A DNA stretch of 17,702 nucleotides from Fibrobacter sp. (GCA_016295375.1 JAEDLI010000043.1:1-17702), one strand, 5' to 3'. Positions 1-7,031 are shown, counted from the stretch's first letter. Numbers and translations: made by a program. Notes: generated by a model from the letters alone, not told the origin.

Positions 1-55
1 AACTGCCGACCTGCTGATTACGAATCAGCTGCTCTACCAGCTGAGCTAGAGTGGC
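1..55 (-). tRNA. tRNA-Thr (anticodon CGU), 3' part cut by the window edge
   Basis: Read on the minus strand, the 5' acceptor strand GCCACTC (55-49) is followed by TA, a D-arm GCTC...GAGC, and an anticodon arm GCTGA-TTCGTAA-TCAGC. The anticodon CGT lies at 22-20 and reads ACG (Thr). The variable loop and the start of the T-arm (GGCAG) reach position 1, so the T-loop, acceptor 3' strand and CCA end are outside the window. A good sigma70-type promoter sits just upstream. The identity rests on the anticodon; the truncated 3' end could not be checked. Confidence 0.93.
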
Positions 56-67
56 GTTGCGGGCTCA

Positions 68-96
68 AAGATAGCAACAGGCCCTTTTTTTGTCAA
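68..96 (-). promoter_or_regulatory. sigma70-type promoter of the tRNA-Thr gene
   Basis: On the minus strand, a perfect -35 TTGACA (96-91) is separated by exactly 17 nt from a -10 TATCTT (73-68). The predicted start of transcription is near 61, only a few bases before the tRNA 5' end at 55, as expected for a tRNA with a very short leader. Confidence 0.8.
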
Positions 97-113
97 TATC
101 GGGGCTGTTCCGG

Positions 114-142
114 TTGGCAAGATTCCCGAATTTTTCTATGAT
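114..142 (+). promoter_or_regulatory. sigma70-type promoter of the TPR gene
   Basis: TTGGCA (114-119), a 17-nt spacer, then TATGAT (137-142). The predicted start is near 149. This excludes translation starts upstream of that point and supports the ATG at 174 (or 165). It lies back to back with the tRNA promoter. Confidence 0.55.
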
Positions 143-173
143 TGCTCACAAAATTTCAAAATGGATGCATATT

Positions 174-860
174 ATGGCTAACGAAGCAAATGCGAACAAC
201 TCTGAAATCAAGGAATTTTTTGTCCATCACGGCACCAAGGTCGTAGTGGCCTTGGTGGTCATTCTCGCCGTAGTGGCGGGCGTGGTCCAGCTGAAGGATT
301 CCCGCAAGGCTGCCTCCGCCGCACAGACCGAACTTCTGGGTGCGGGCATGACCATGCTCTACGCCAACGATAAGGACAACGCTCTGGCCGAATTCGAATC
401 CAAGATTAACAGCCGTTCCCTGGAAGGCCTGGCTCTTGCCAAGGCTTGCCTCTATGCGGGCAACATCAAGTACGAAAAGGGTGACCTGGACGGTGCCGCA
501 TCCTTGTTTCAGAAGTCTTTGGACAACGCCAGTTCTGTGGTGCTGGTCCGCTCTGCCGCCCTCCACGGTCTTGCTTCCGTGAAGATGGAAAAGGAAGACT
601 ACGCCGCTGCCGCCAACCTGCTGGAAAAGTATGTGAGCGAGTTCGGCAAGCGCACCGGCGACAAGGAAGACCGTTTCCAGAAAGAAGAACCTGTGGACGA
701 GGCCCCCATGGTGGCCGACGCCATGTGGAAACTCACGCTGGTCTATCAGCAGCAGGGCCTTGACGCCAAGGCCAAGAACACCGCCGAACGCCTGCTGGAA
801 GTTTACGGCGACAACCAGAACTACGCCGACAAGGCCCAGAAGTTCCTGGCTTCCCTGTAG
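174..860 (+). CDS. membrane-anchored tetratricopeptide-repeat protein (YfgM/Tol-Pal-like)
   Basis: 228 aa from the ATG at 174. The frame stays open upstream to a TTG at 90, but the promoter at 114-142 makes that start unlikely; the ATG at 165 remains an alternative. Residues 1-20 are polar, about 22-40 form one hydrophobic helix (VVVALVVILAVVAGVVQL), and the remainder is alpha-helical with TPR-like A/G/Y spacing (repeats near 80-110, 115-150 and 185-225). This is the layout of YfgM-type proteins: a short cytoplasmic N-terminus, one membrane anchor and a periplasmic TPR domain that binds partner proteins. The partner is unknown; YfgM homologues assist secretion and envelope assembly. No SD sequence is visible before the ATG. 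A strong hairpin terminator follows. Fold and topology are well supported; the specific function is not. Confidence 0.75.
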   Translation: MANEANANNSEIKEFFVHHGTKVVVALVVILAVVAGVVQLKDSRKAASAAQTELLGAGMTMLYANDKDNALAEFESKINSRSLEGLALAKACLYAGNIKYEKGDLDGAASLFQKSLDNASSVVLVRSAALHGLASVKMEKEDYAAAANLLEKYVSEFGKRTGDKEDRFQKEEPVDEAPMVADAMWKLTLVYQQQGLDAKAKNTAERLLEVYGDNQNYADKAQKFLASL

Positions 861-862
861 TT

Positions 863-900
863 AGACGAAAGAACGGACCTTCGGTCCTACAGACGAAAGA
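863..900. repeat. direct repeat AGACGAAAGA flanking a small hairpin
   Basis: AGACGAAAGA occurs at 863-872 and again at 891-900. Between them lies a hairpin GGACC (875-879), TTC, GGTCC (883-887). It sits between the stop codon of the TPR gene and the terminator. The role is unknown. Confidence 0.5.
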
Positions 901-907
901 AAAAATT

Positions 908-933
908 AGTCCCGAAAGAGTTCGGGACTTTTA
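908..933. terminator. bidirectional Rho-independent terminator
   Basis: A 9-bp perfect stem AGTCCCGAA (908-916) / TTCGGGACT (921-929) with an AGAG loop. On the plus strand it is followed by TTTTA and more T-rich sequence; on the minus strand by AATTTTTT. It lies between two convergent genes (TPR gene, plus; gmk, minus), so it probably ends both transcripts. Confidence 0.85.
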
Positions 934-937
934 TGTT

Positions 938-1501
938 TTATGGTTGTTTTTTCAATATGGAGCGAAGCTCGTCCGCTGCACGTTCCAGGTCGTCGTTCAC
1001 GATGGTGTATTCGTACTTGCCCTTGGTCTTCGCGAACTCCATCTCTTTCTTGGCGTTGTGGAGCCGGGTCTGGATGACCTCTTCGGAATCGGTACCGCGG
1101 CCCCGGAGCCTGCGTTCCAGTTCTTCTTCGCTGGGCGGCAAAATCAAGATGCCCGTGGCATCGGGATAGACCTTGTCGAAGTTCACCTTGCCGAAAACGT
1201 CCAGGTCAAAGAGAACCCGCTTGCCCTGCTTGAGCATGTCCTCTACGAAACTCTTGGGCGTGCCGTAGTAGTTCCCGTGGACCAGGTTGTATTCCACCAG
1301 GGCGTCATCCTTAATCATCTGCTCGAACTCTTCCTTGGTCTTGAAAAAGTAGTGGACCCCGTTCACTTCGCCTTCGCGGGGGGCGCGGGTGGTGGCGGAA
1401 ATGGAATATACGATGTCGGGGAACTCCCCGATGACCTTGTCCTTCAGGGTGGTCTTGCCTGCACCGCTGGCGGCGCTCATCACGAACAGCTTGGATTTCA
1501 T
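938..1501 (-). CDS. gmk: guanylate kinase
   Basis: 187 aa from the ATG at 1501; a TTG at 1510 is possible but less likely. It phosphorylates GMP (or dGMP) to GDP with ATP in the cytoplasm. The P-loop SGAGKTT is at residues 12-18. The guanylate-kinase signature SISATTRAPREGEVNG, which binds GMP, is at about 33-48, followed by the GNYYGTP and DLDVFGK motifs, the arginine-rich lid LERRLRGRGTD, and VNDD near the C-terminus. Length is typical. The start lies 20 nt downstream of the hipT stop codon with no terminator between. No SD is visible; instead TATATTTG lies 6 nt before the ATG, so the message may be leaderless or nearly so. It ends 5 nt from the bidirectional terminator. Confidence 0.96.
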   Translation of the reverse strand: MKSKLFVMSAASGAGKTTLKDKVIGEFPDIVYSISATTRAPREGEVNGVHYFFKTKEEFEQMIKDDALVEYNLVHGNYYGTPKSFVEDMLKQGKRVLFDLDVFGKVNFDKVYPDATGILILPPSEEELERRLRGRGTDSEEVIQTRLHNAKKEMEFAKTKGKYEYTIVNDDLERAADELRSILKKQP

Positions 1502-1507
1502 GGGAGG

Positions 1508-1515
1508 CAAATATA
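1508..1515 (-). promoter_or_regulatory. possible Bacteroidetes-type -7 element before gmk
   Basis: The minus strand reads TATATTTG (followed by C), matching the Bacteroidetes -7 consensus TAnnTTTG, 6 nt before the gmk ATG. A start of transcription here would give a leaderless message, which would fit the absence of an SD sequence. Similar motifs precede two other minus-strand genes in this window. No clear -33 element is seen, so this is tentative. Confidence 0.35.
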
Positions 1516-1521
1516 GGAAAA

Positions 1522-2502
1522 TTAGGCAGTGAGCGCCTTGACCCTGTCCCGGATGGATTCCCTGTATTGCTGCTTTGCCTCGTCGCTTAAAAAGGACTGG
1601 TCTAGCATAGTGTCCATTTCGGGAACGTGGGCCACGATGTCTTTCACAAAGCGCAATGCCCGTGTCTCGACGATGCCGATGCGTTTAGCGAATTCCATGA
1701 AATCGGTTGCACCGTAGAAACCGTTTTCCCTGTAAAAATCCGTCTGGAAGGAATCCTCGTCCTTGAACAGGTCCAGGGCCGTTCGGGAGTCCGAGGCGTG
1801 GAGCGAGGTGTTCATCAGGTCGTAGGCCGGTGAAAGTTCAAAGACGCCTTCTTTGTTGGGGCTGTAAATGGAAAAATTCTTGATATGGGCGTCTCCGTTA
1901 CATACAAGATAATTGAAAAGGATAGTCCTGAAAAATTTCTCCAGGGAGACGGCATGGGCGCTGACATGACCGCTTATCAGTTCCGCAATATCCTCGTAAC
2001 TCAGGCTTTCGTATTTGTAGTTGGAACCTTGTTCTTCGCTGGACAGGTCGGCGACTTGGGCGAAGTCTTCTTGGTGGATTCTTGTTCCGTCTTTGTGTAC
2101 ATCGTATCGCTTGGTCAGGTAGGCGTATTCACCAGATGGAAACTGGAGCAATGCGGATTCGGCCACATCCAGTTTGAATATTTGCCTTGCCATTTGCATG
2201 GTCACGTGCTCGTTGGCGGGCATGTCGGCATATAGTCGGAACTGCATGCTTGTTGCTGGTTTCAGGATATAGGTGCCGTGCCGGTCGGTAGGGACGAGCC
2301 CCTTACCTTCGGTTTTCAGGGAATACTTCGGCTGCGCTCCGGATATGGAAATCCGTTGGGGCTTGCCATCTAGGGCTTGGGCTATGTCGGGCAGCGAAAA
2401 ATTCAACATGGCACTGAACCTGTCCTTGCCGAAAAGTTTTCTGGAACAGGTCCGGCAGAAATCGGTTTCGGTTTCCCGGAGGCAGCAATGGCAGCGATTC
2501 AC
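1522..2502 (-). CDS. hipT: HipT-type serine/threonine kinase toxin with N-terminal zinc ribbon
   Basis: 326 aa, GTG start overlapping the hipS stop (GTGA) with a near-perfect SD AGGAGG just upstream. It corresponds to the HipA kinase core without the N-subdomain, which is a separate gene (hipS). Residues visible: two CxxC pairs (C4/C7 and C16/C19) followed by KLFG, probably a zinc ribbon; the Gly-rich loop SISGAQPK at 52-59, with S52 and S54 matching the SIS autophosphorylation motif of HipT; the ATP-binding ILKP at 79-82; the catalytic loop NGDAHIKN at 202-209 (D204); and the metal-binding SPAYDL at 224-229 (D228). In E. coli O127 HipT phosphorylates tryptophanyl-tRNA synthetase and is held in check by HipS. 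The target here is unknown. It is the last gene of hipB-hipS-hipT, 20 nt before gmk. Confidence 0.88.
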   Translation of the reverse strand: MNRCHCCLRETETDFCRTCSRKLFGKDRFSAMLNFSLPDIAQALDGKPQRISISGAQPKYSLKTEGKGLVPTDRHGTYILKPATSMQFRLYADMPANEHVTMQMARQIFKLDVAESALLQFPSGEYAYLTKRYDVHKDGTRIHQEDFAQVADLSSEEQGSNYKYESLSYEDIAELISGHVSAHAVSLEKFFRTILFNYLVCNGDAHIKNFSIYSPNKEGVFELSPAYDLMNTSLHASDSRTALDLFKDEDSFQTDFYRENGFYGATDFMEFAKRIGIVETRALRFVKDIVAHVPEMDTMLDQSFLSDEAKQQYRESIRDRVKALTA

Positions 2503-2837
2503 TGCACCTCCTGCACGGTAATGTCTCCTATGGTCTCTCCCTGGGCTAGGGCGAGGAGCATGTCAAACTTGTTCGACGGGTTGAGTTTCAGGCTCCGGCA
2601 GATGGCCTGCCTGTTTTCGCCCTCGGGCAGGAGTCCTGCAAAAAAGGGGAAAAGGCGGCGCGAAGAAAAAAACTTTTTTGACTTGGGTAGATTGATGGCG
2701 ATGGATGCCCCGCCGTTTGCGAGATAGTCGCGGTTGTAGAAGAAGACGATGCGGCTCCTGTTTGATACGAGATAGCCTGCGACAGTCCCGTTCTTGAGAA
2801 CCCGGGCCTTGCGGATTTTGCGGAAGGGGCTATTCAT
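2499..2837 (-). CDS. hipS: HipS-type antitoxin (free-standing HipA N-subdomain)
   Basis: 112 aa from the ATG at 2837, which lies inside the last codons of hipB (8-nt overlap) and has AGGAG 8 nt upstream. The open frame continues to 2918, but that part only reads hipB in another frame. Motifs of the HipA N-terminal domain are visible: LKNGTVAGYL at 14-23, FFAGLLPEGENRQ at 65-77, and GETIGDITV at 100-108. In the known HipBST system this small protein, not HipB, neutralises the kinase HipT. It sits between hipB and hipT with overlaps on both sides, so the three are almost certainly translated from one message in balanced amounts. Confidence 0.85.
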   Translation of the reverse strand: MNSPFRKIRKARVLKNGTVAGYLVSNRSRIVFFYNRDYLANGGASIAINLPKSKKFFSSRRLFPFFAGLLPEGENRQAICRSLKLNPSNKFDMLLALAQGETIGDITVQEVQ

Positions 2838-3033
2838 GGATGATGCGCTCCTGCAGGGAAATGACCAGGCCAAGGGACGAGAGAATTCTGGAAAGCACCT
2901 CGATGCTCGGGTTTGCACTGTCGTTCTCGATGGCGCTTATGGTCCGTAGGCTAACTCCCGACATTTCCGCTAGGTCTGCCTGCGAAATGCCCAGGGATTT
3001 TCGCCGTTCTTCAATTTGTTTGCCAATAACCAT
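2830..3033 (-). CDS. hipB: HipB-type XRE/Cro helix-turn-helix regulator
   Basis: 67 aa, ATG at 3033. Nearly the whole protein is an HTH_3 domain: GKQIEERRKSLGISQADLAE forms helices 1-2, MSGVSLRTISAIEND is the recognition-helix region, and SANPSIEVLSRILSSLGL forms helices 4-5 (residues about 4-56). It should dimerise and repress its own operon. Directly upstream are a TTGACA/TATTTT promoter and a palindrome over the -10 that could be its operator. The C-terminus is short, as expected for HipB of the three-gene type, where HipB may act mainly as regulator and help the antitoxin. Confidence 0.87.
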   Translation of the reverse strand: MVIGKQIEERRKSLGISQADLAEMSGVSLRTISAIENDSANPSIEVLSRILSSLGLVISLQERIIHE

Positions 3034-3054
3034 AAAATCAGAAATATAATGCTT

Positions 3055-3070
3055 GTTTTCAAGTGAAAAT
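3055..3070. promoter_or_regulatory. candidate HipB operator (overlapping palindromes)
   Basis: TTTTC (3056-3060), AAGT, GAAAA (3065-3069) is a perfect 5-bp inverted repeat covering the -10 and start region. A second overlapping palindrome is CTTG (3052-3055), TTTT, CAAG (3060-3063). A repressor dimer here would block the promoter. The assignment to HipB is inferred from position alone. Confidence 0.4.
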
Positions 3071-3094
3071 AGGAAAAATTTGCAAAAATGTCAA
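3066..3094 (-). promoter_or_regulatory. hipBST promoter
   Basis: Minus strand: -35 TTGACA (3094-3089), a 17-nt spacer, -10 TATTTT (3071-3066). The predicted start near 3058 leaves a leader of about 25 nt before hipB. The surrounding DNA is AT-rich. Confidence 0.75.
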
Positions 3095-3149
3095 CAAAAT
3101 GCGTAATATGTTGCGTAATTTATTGGCGGATGTGGCCTGAAATGCTTCT

Positions 3150-3176
3150 AAAACGGCTCCCGCCGGGAGCCGTTTT
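3150..3176. terminator. strong bidirectional Rho-independent terminator
   Basis: CGGCTCCC (3154-3161), a GCC loop and GGGAGCCG (3165-3172), flanked by AAAA and TTTT, giving a 12-bp stem including the A/T pairs. On the minus strand it is about 90 nt downstream of the gtrB-like gene and should end that transcript. It also shields the hipBST promoter from read-through. Confidence 0.85.
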
Positions 3177-3230
3177 GTTGTTTTGTTAATATGAACTGAG
3201 GCTAGTTCTCGAGAATCTGTTCTCAGCGGC

Positions 3231-3265
3231 TCTAATACCTACAACCTACGACCTGATACCTAACC
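3231..3265. repeat. heptanucleotide-period CTA array, copy A
   Basis: Five consecutive 7-nt units (tctaata, cctacaa, cctacga, cctgata, cctaacc) run directly up to the stop codon of the glycosyltransferase gene, whose plus-strand CTA falls in the next register. Three related arrays lie at 4211-4267, 9104-9138 and 10634-10682. Confidence 0.65.
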
Positions 3266-4177
3266 CTATTTCTTATCCTCGATATACAAAGGTCTCTGCT
3301 TGACTTCGTCGTAGATGCGGCCGATGTATTCGCCCAGGATTCCTATAGAAATGAGTTGCACTCCGGCAAAGAACACGATGGCTGTCATGAGGGATGCCCA
3401 GCCCGGCACCGTGGTGGCGGGGGAGAGGATTTTTTCCAGGATGGACCAGACGAAAACGCCGAAGGCGATGAGGGTGGCCAACAGGCCGAAATAGAAACTG
3501 ACTTTCAGCGGGGCGGAACTGAATCCGGTGATGCCATCCCCTGCCAGGTGGAGCATCTTGCGCAGTGGGTATTTGGAAGAACCTGCTGTACGTTCGGCAC
3601 GGTCATACTTGACGCCGGTCTTCTTGAAACCTACCCAGCACACTAACCCGCGAAGGAAACGGCTTCGTTCCGGCAGGTTTTTCAGCTGGTCTACCACGCA
3701 GCGGTCCATCAGGCGGAAATCGCCGGTGTCGGGAGGAATTTCGATGTTGGTAAGCTTGCCGATGAGCCTGTAGAAGCAGTAGGCGGTAAAGCGCTTGAAG
3801 ATGGTTTCACCCTTGCGCTTGTTGCGTTGTGCGTAAACCACCTGGTATCCTTCACGCCATTTCTCGAGCATCTCGTGGATGAGGGCGGGAGGATCCTGCA
3901 GGTCGCCGTCGATAATCACCACCGCATCGCCTTGGGCATGGTCCAGTCCGGCGCTGAAAGCGGCCTGGTGGCCGAAATTTCGGCTGAAGTTCACCAGCTT
4001 GTTGGCAGAACCAGCGGGGATCAATCCTTTCAGGATTTCCCGTGTGCGGTCCTTGGAACCGTCGTTCACGAAAATCAGTTCGTGTTCGATTTCCTTGAGT
4101 TCTTCTTCCAGAACCCGGTAGGTTTCGGCAACGATTTCTTCTTCGTTATAGACGGGGATGATGACGGACAGGAGCAT
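3266..4177 (-). CDS. GtrB/DPM1-like polyprenyl-phosphate glycosyltransferase (GT2)
   Basis: 303 aa. A GT-A catalytic domain fills residues 1-220: SVIIPVYNEEE at the N-terminus, the nucleotide-sugar site NDGSKD at 38-43, DGDLQDPP at 90-97 with the metal-binding DxD, and the family-typical ERSRFLRG at 170-177. Two membrane helices follow at about 227-248 and 260-283, as in GtrB and ArnC. The expected reaction is transfer of a hexose (or similar) from a nucleotide sugar to undecaprenyl phosphate on the cytoplasmic face, providing a lipid-linked donor. The gene upstream on the same strand encodes a GT-C enzyme of the type that uses such donors on the outer face, so the pair probably acts together. 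No SD is visible before the ATG. The donor sugar cannot be read from the sequence. Confidence 0.9.
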   Translation of the reverse strand: MLLSVIIPVYNEEEIVAETYRVLEEELKEIEHELIFVNDGSKDRTREILKGLIPAGSANKLVNFSRNFGHQAAFSAGLDHAQGDAVVIIDGDLQDPPALIHEMLEKWREGYQVVYAQRNKRKGETIFKRFTAYCFYRLIGKLTNIEIPPDTGDFRLMDRCVVDQLKNLPERSRFLRGLVCWVGFKKTGVKYDRAERTAGSSKYPLRKMLHLAGDGITGFSSAPLKVSFYFGLLATLIAFGVFVWSILEKILSPATTVPGWASLMTAIVFFAGVQLISIGILGEYIGRIYDEVKQRPLYIEDKK

Positions 4178-4210
4178 ACGAGTAATATAGTAATAAGAGT
4201 TACGCCCTGT

Positions 4211-4267
4211 GGGCTAGTTTCTAGTTACTAGTTACTAGAGATGCTGAAAAAACATTCTAGTGACTAA
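4211..4267. repeat. heptanucleotide-period CTAG array, copy B
   Basis: gggctag, tttctag, ttactag, ttactag (4211-4238) are four consecutive 7-mers ending in CTAG. After a 15-nt interruption, attctag (4254-4260) and tgactaa (4261-4267) follow. It lies in the 115-nt gap between the two glycosyltransferase genes. CTAG is generally rare in bacterial genomes, so five copies within 50 nt stand out. Confidence 0.65.
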
Positions 4268-4292
4268 TAACTTGGAACATCGGCGAAGTCGC

Positions 4293-6881
4293 TTATGGTA
4301 TCAGCACCGGATTCACAAAGTCCACGTGGCTGCAGTCGATGCTTCCCTTGGCCGTTGTCTTGAGGGTGAGTTTTTGCACCCCTTCGATGTTTGCGGCCAG
4401 AGTGTGGAGGCTTCCGGCCTTGAACACCGGCGTTTCGGCAAGCACGTTGCCATCGCCCAGCACCTGCACGGACACGCCTTCGCTACAGAGGGATTCGTCG
4501 TCCAGACCAACTCCTGCGAGGAAGGCTTTGAATGTTCCGGCAATACCGTAGACGGTTTCGGAGGCGGCGTGGGTGGCAATCCCGTTTTCAAAGACCTGTC
4601 CGTTGATAGTCAGGGGCTTGCCTTCGATGCTCTTGTTCATGCCTATGTTGCCCCATTCCTGTTTGTGGGATTCGTAACGCATGTCCGTCAGTTTCTTGAC
4701 GCCTTTCCCTTCGTTGAAGAAGGTCTTGTTCACCTGGGCCAGGACCTTGTTGCCGTCTAGGACGATGTAACGGAAGGTGTTGTAGCCGGGCTGCAACTTG
4801 TCGTAACTCACCAAGATGTTGTATTCTCCGGGAACGAAGGCGGTATCCTTCAGCAGGACCCTGTCGTACACAATCCGGAGAGTCCAGTTCTTGGGAACGC
4901 CCCTCTGTTCTTTCAGTCTGAAATTCAGGAGCAGCGGGGATTCGCTCGGATTTGCCGCAGCGCTGTCGCCTGTAGTTACGGCGGCGCTGTCACTTGTCGG
5001 GGCGGCTATGCCCCTTGTGGGTTCGGAAACCTGGATGATATTCGTGGGGTCGTAGTTCTTGCGTCCGTTGAACTTTGCAATCTGCACCCAGTAGTTGTTG
5101 GTAATCAAAACGTTCTTGACACCTTCCAGGTCCATTTCCCGTTCGAACACGTCGCAGGTGGTGGCTATCCGGTGTTCCACCGCCTTCTTGTGGTAGGTCT
5201 GGCTGTCCCAGCAGTCCAGACCGCGGATGTAATAGACCTCGCCGTTGTACTTGTCCAGCAGTGCCTTGATCTTGCCGTCGTTCATCTGGCGGATCTTGTC
5301 GTAGTGGTAGGCGGATACGCCGTAGGCGATAAAGTGCCAGGGCCTGCCGTAGATGAACAGCTTGTTCGTGGGCTGCTGTTCGTTCAGCCATTTCCAGATT
5401 TCCTGCTCCTCGGTGGTCAGGTGGTTTCGGTTGTACATAACGTTACGGTTGAAGTCCGGCTTGTAATGGAAAGTCCAGCCCGCAAAGAGAAGCGTAAAGA
5501 GAAGGCCAAGCACCAGCACCGCCGAGGTCTGTTTTTTGGTCTTGGAATCGGTACCGAAATATTCAATCAGGTGGGCTACCGGCAGGGCCGCCAAAAAAGC
5601 CATGCTGGGAATCATCACCAGGCTGTAGCGCTGGTTGATTTCGATGCCGAAGTCGCCGGACACGTTTTCCAGAATCATGTAGGTCTGTATATGGTACATG
5701 GCGAGGAACACGAGAACTTCCAGGTAGAACTTGTTGCCCTTGCGGAAATCCATGACGGCGCGGTAGATCAGGTATAGGAGCCCGGCAAGGAACAGCCAGT
5801 TGAAATAGGTGAGGAAGGGGTTTACAAGTTCGCCCTTGTCGTTCAGGGGCTTGGTCATGACTTTCCAGTTGTTCACCAGGTCTTCGATAAAGTGACCGTG
5901 GGCAGAGAATTCGCCGCCCTGGAATCCGAATCCCTGGAAATAACTGATGGTAAGCAATGCAGGTACCGAGAACAGGGAGAGCAACACGAAAAAGACGGGA
6001 GCCTTGAAATCTTTCTTGTCCAGCATTTTTGGTAGGGCAAACAGGATAAAGGGCAGTAGGCAGAAAACCGTCTCTTGGCGGGTCTGTGCAAAGAAGGCGA
6101 GGGTGAGGGCGAGGAGCGCCCAGTGCCGGACAGTGTTGCGGTCAAAGGCCCAGCGGAACACCAGCAGGGAAAGGGCCGAAAGGAAAATGTACAGGGGTTC
6201 TACCGACATGGCACGGAATTGGAAAAGTACCGTAGGCTGTAGCGCCATAAGAAGTGCCGCAAAGAACGCCAACAGGGGCTGCCTTGTCCAGGCCACGATG
6301 GCGAGGAACATCAAGAGGAAGGTGAGGGGAAGCATCAGCAGTTCGCCCTTGAAAATCCAGTGCAGGTCGTTTCCCAGCAGGGGCATGCCCAACGTGTAGA
6401 GGAACGCAAGTCCCTTGGTCTTGAAGCTGTTGCTCTTGTTGGTGCAGTTCAGCATGCCGTTCTCGAATTCGCCCTGATTGCAGGTACCGGATTGGTGATT
6501 GAGGTACATGTTTTGGGCGACAGACATGAACACGCTCTCGTCGCTCTGGACCCTGTGACGTGCCTCTATCTGGGTGCCCGCGAAGACGGCGATGGCGATG
6601 GCCGAAATCAGGGCGGCAAGGGCGATGGGCTTTTCGGGAAGGATTCCCTTCAGCCATTCCCGGAAATCCTTGTTCAGGGAGACAAACAGGGCGATTCCTG
6701 CTACCAGCTGCACCATAAAGAGGGGAAGGGGCAGGTTCAGGTCCAAAATGCGGATGGTGTCCTTGTGGCCCACGTTAGGGCCCAGGTAGATAAGGAAGGG
6801 AATGGCCAGGGCTATAACGAGCCCGATAATTCCTACGGGGTGGAGTAAGTTCTTGAGTAGCAACGAAATAAGGCTTTTCAT
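4293..6881 (-). CDS. GT-C (PMT/ArnT-like) membrane glycosyltransferase with C-terminal NPCBM domain
   Basis: 862 aa from the ATG at 6881; the frame is open 42 codons further, but that part is not membrane-like and is AT-rich intergenic DNA. About 10-12 hydrophobic helices fill residues 10-500. The first large extracytoplasmic loop carries ARHRVQSDESVF, the acidic SDE expected for the catalytic base of GT39/GT83-type enzymes that use polyprenyl-phosphate sugars. A soluble part follows, with a Ser/Ala/Thr-rich linker, and the last ~130 residues (GKPLTINGQVFENGIATHA... to SHVDFVNPVLIP) match an NPCBM-type carbohydrate-binding jelly roll. Probable role: transfer of a sugar to a protein or glycan on the periplasmic side, with NPCBM binding glycan. 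The gtrB-like gene follows after 115 nt. No SD is seen; TATATTTG lies about 40 nt upstream. The acceptor is unknown. Confidence 0.82.
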   Translation of the reverse strand: MKSLISLLLKNLLHPVGIIGLVIALAIPFLIYLGPNVGHKDTIRILDLNLPLPLFMVQLVAGIALFVSLNKDFREWLKGILPEKPIALAALISAIAIAVFAGTQIEARHRVQSDESVFMSVAQNMYLNHQSGTCNQGEFENGMLNCTNKSNSFKTKGLAFLYTLGMPLLGNDLHWIFKGELLMLPLTFLLMFLAIVAWTRQPLLAFFAALLMALQPTVLFQFRAMSVEPLYIFLSALSLLVFRWAFDRNTVRHWALLALTLAFFAQTRQETVFCLLPFILFALPKMLDKKDFKAPVFFVLLSLFSVPALLTISYFQGFGFQGGEFSAHGHFIEDLVNNWKVMTKPLNDKGELVNPFLTYFNWLFLAGLLYLIYRAVMDFRKGNKFYLEVLVFLAMYHIQTYMILENVSGDFGIEINQRYSLVMIPSMAFLAALPVAHLIEYFGTDSKTKKQTSAVLVLGLLFTLLFAGWTFHYKPDFNRNVMYNRNHLTTEEQEIWKWLNEQQPTNKLFIYGRPWHFIAYGVSAYHYDKIRQMNDGKIKALLDKYNGEVYYIRGLDCWDSQTYHKKAVEHRIATTCDVFEREMDLEGVKNVLITNNYWVQIAKFNGRKNYDPTNIIQVSEPTRGIAAPTSDSAAVTTGDSAAANPSESPLLLNFRLKEQRGVPKNWTLRIVYDRVLLKDTAFVPGEYNILVSYDKLQPGYNTFRYIVLDGNKVLAQVNKTFFNEGKGVKKLTDMRYESHKQEWGNIGMNKSIEGKPLTINGQVFENGIATHAASETVYGIAGTFKAFLAGVGLDDESLCSEGVSVQVLGDGNVLAETPVFKAGSLHTLAANIEGVQKLTLKTTAKGSIDCSHVDFVNPVLIP

Positions 6882-6920
6882 GTTGTTCGAAAAATTTCGG
6901 GGTTCTTTTTTTGAATTTAC

Positions 6921-6931
6921 GCAAATATAAT
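6921..6931. promoter_or_regulatory. shared promoter-like motif GCAAATATAAT between divergent genes
   Basis: Plus strand: TATAAT (6926-6931), a consensus -10 pointing toward transketolase, with a weak TTCTTT about 16 nt before it. Minus strand: TATATTTG (6929-6922), matching the Bacteroidetes-type TAnnTTTG, pointing toward the GT-C gene. The same minus-strand motif precedes gmk. One element may serve both directions; this is tentative. Confidence 0.4.
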
Positions 6932-7031
6932 TTTTTCTCATATAGGGGCTCTGCGGCCCTAGAATACCTTGAGAAAATGGCCCAAAAAAACTAGATTTGG
7001 GGCGCAAAAATTATACCCAAAGAGGTTGGTC

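Noticed and set aside
90..173. N-terminal extension of the TPR protein from a TTG at 90
   Set aside because: A good promoter at 114-142 would start transcription after this codon, and the extension overlaps the tRNA promoter.
2838..2918. N-terminal extension of HipS
   Set aside because: It only reads hipB in another frame; the ATG at 2837 has a proper SD and fits the known HipS length.
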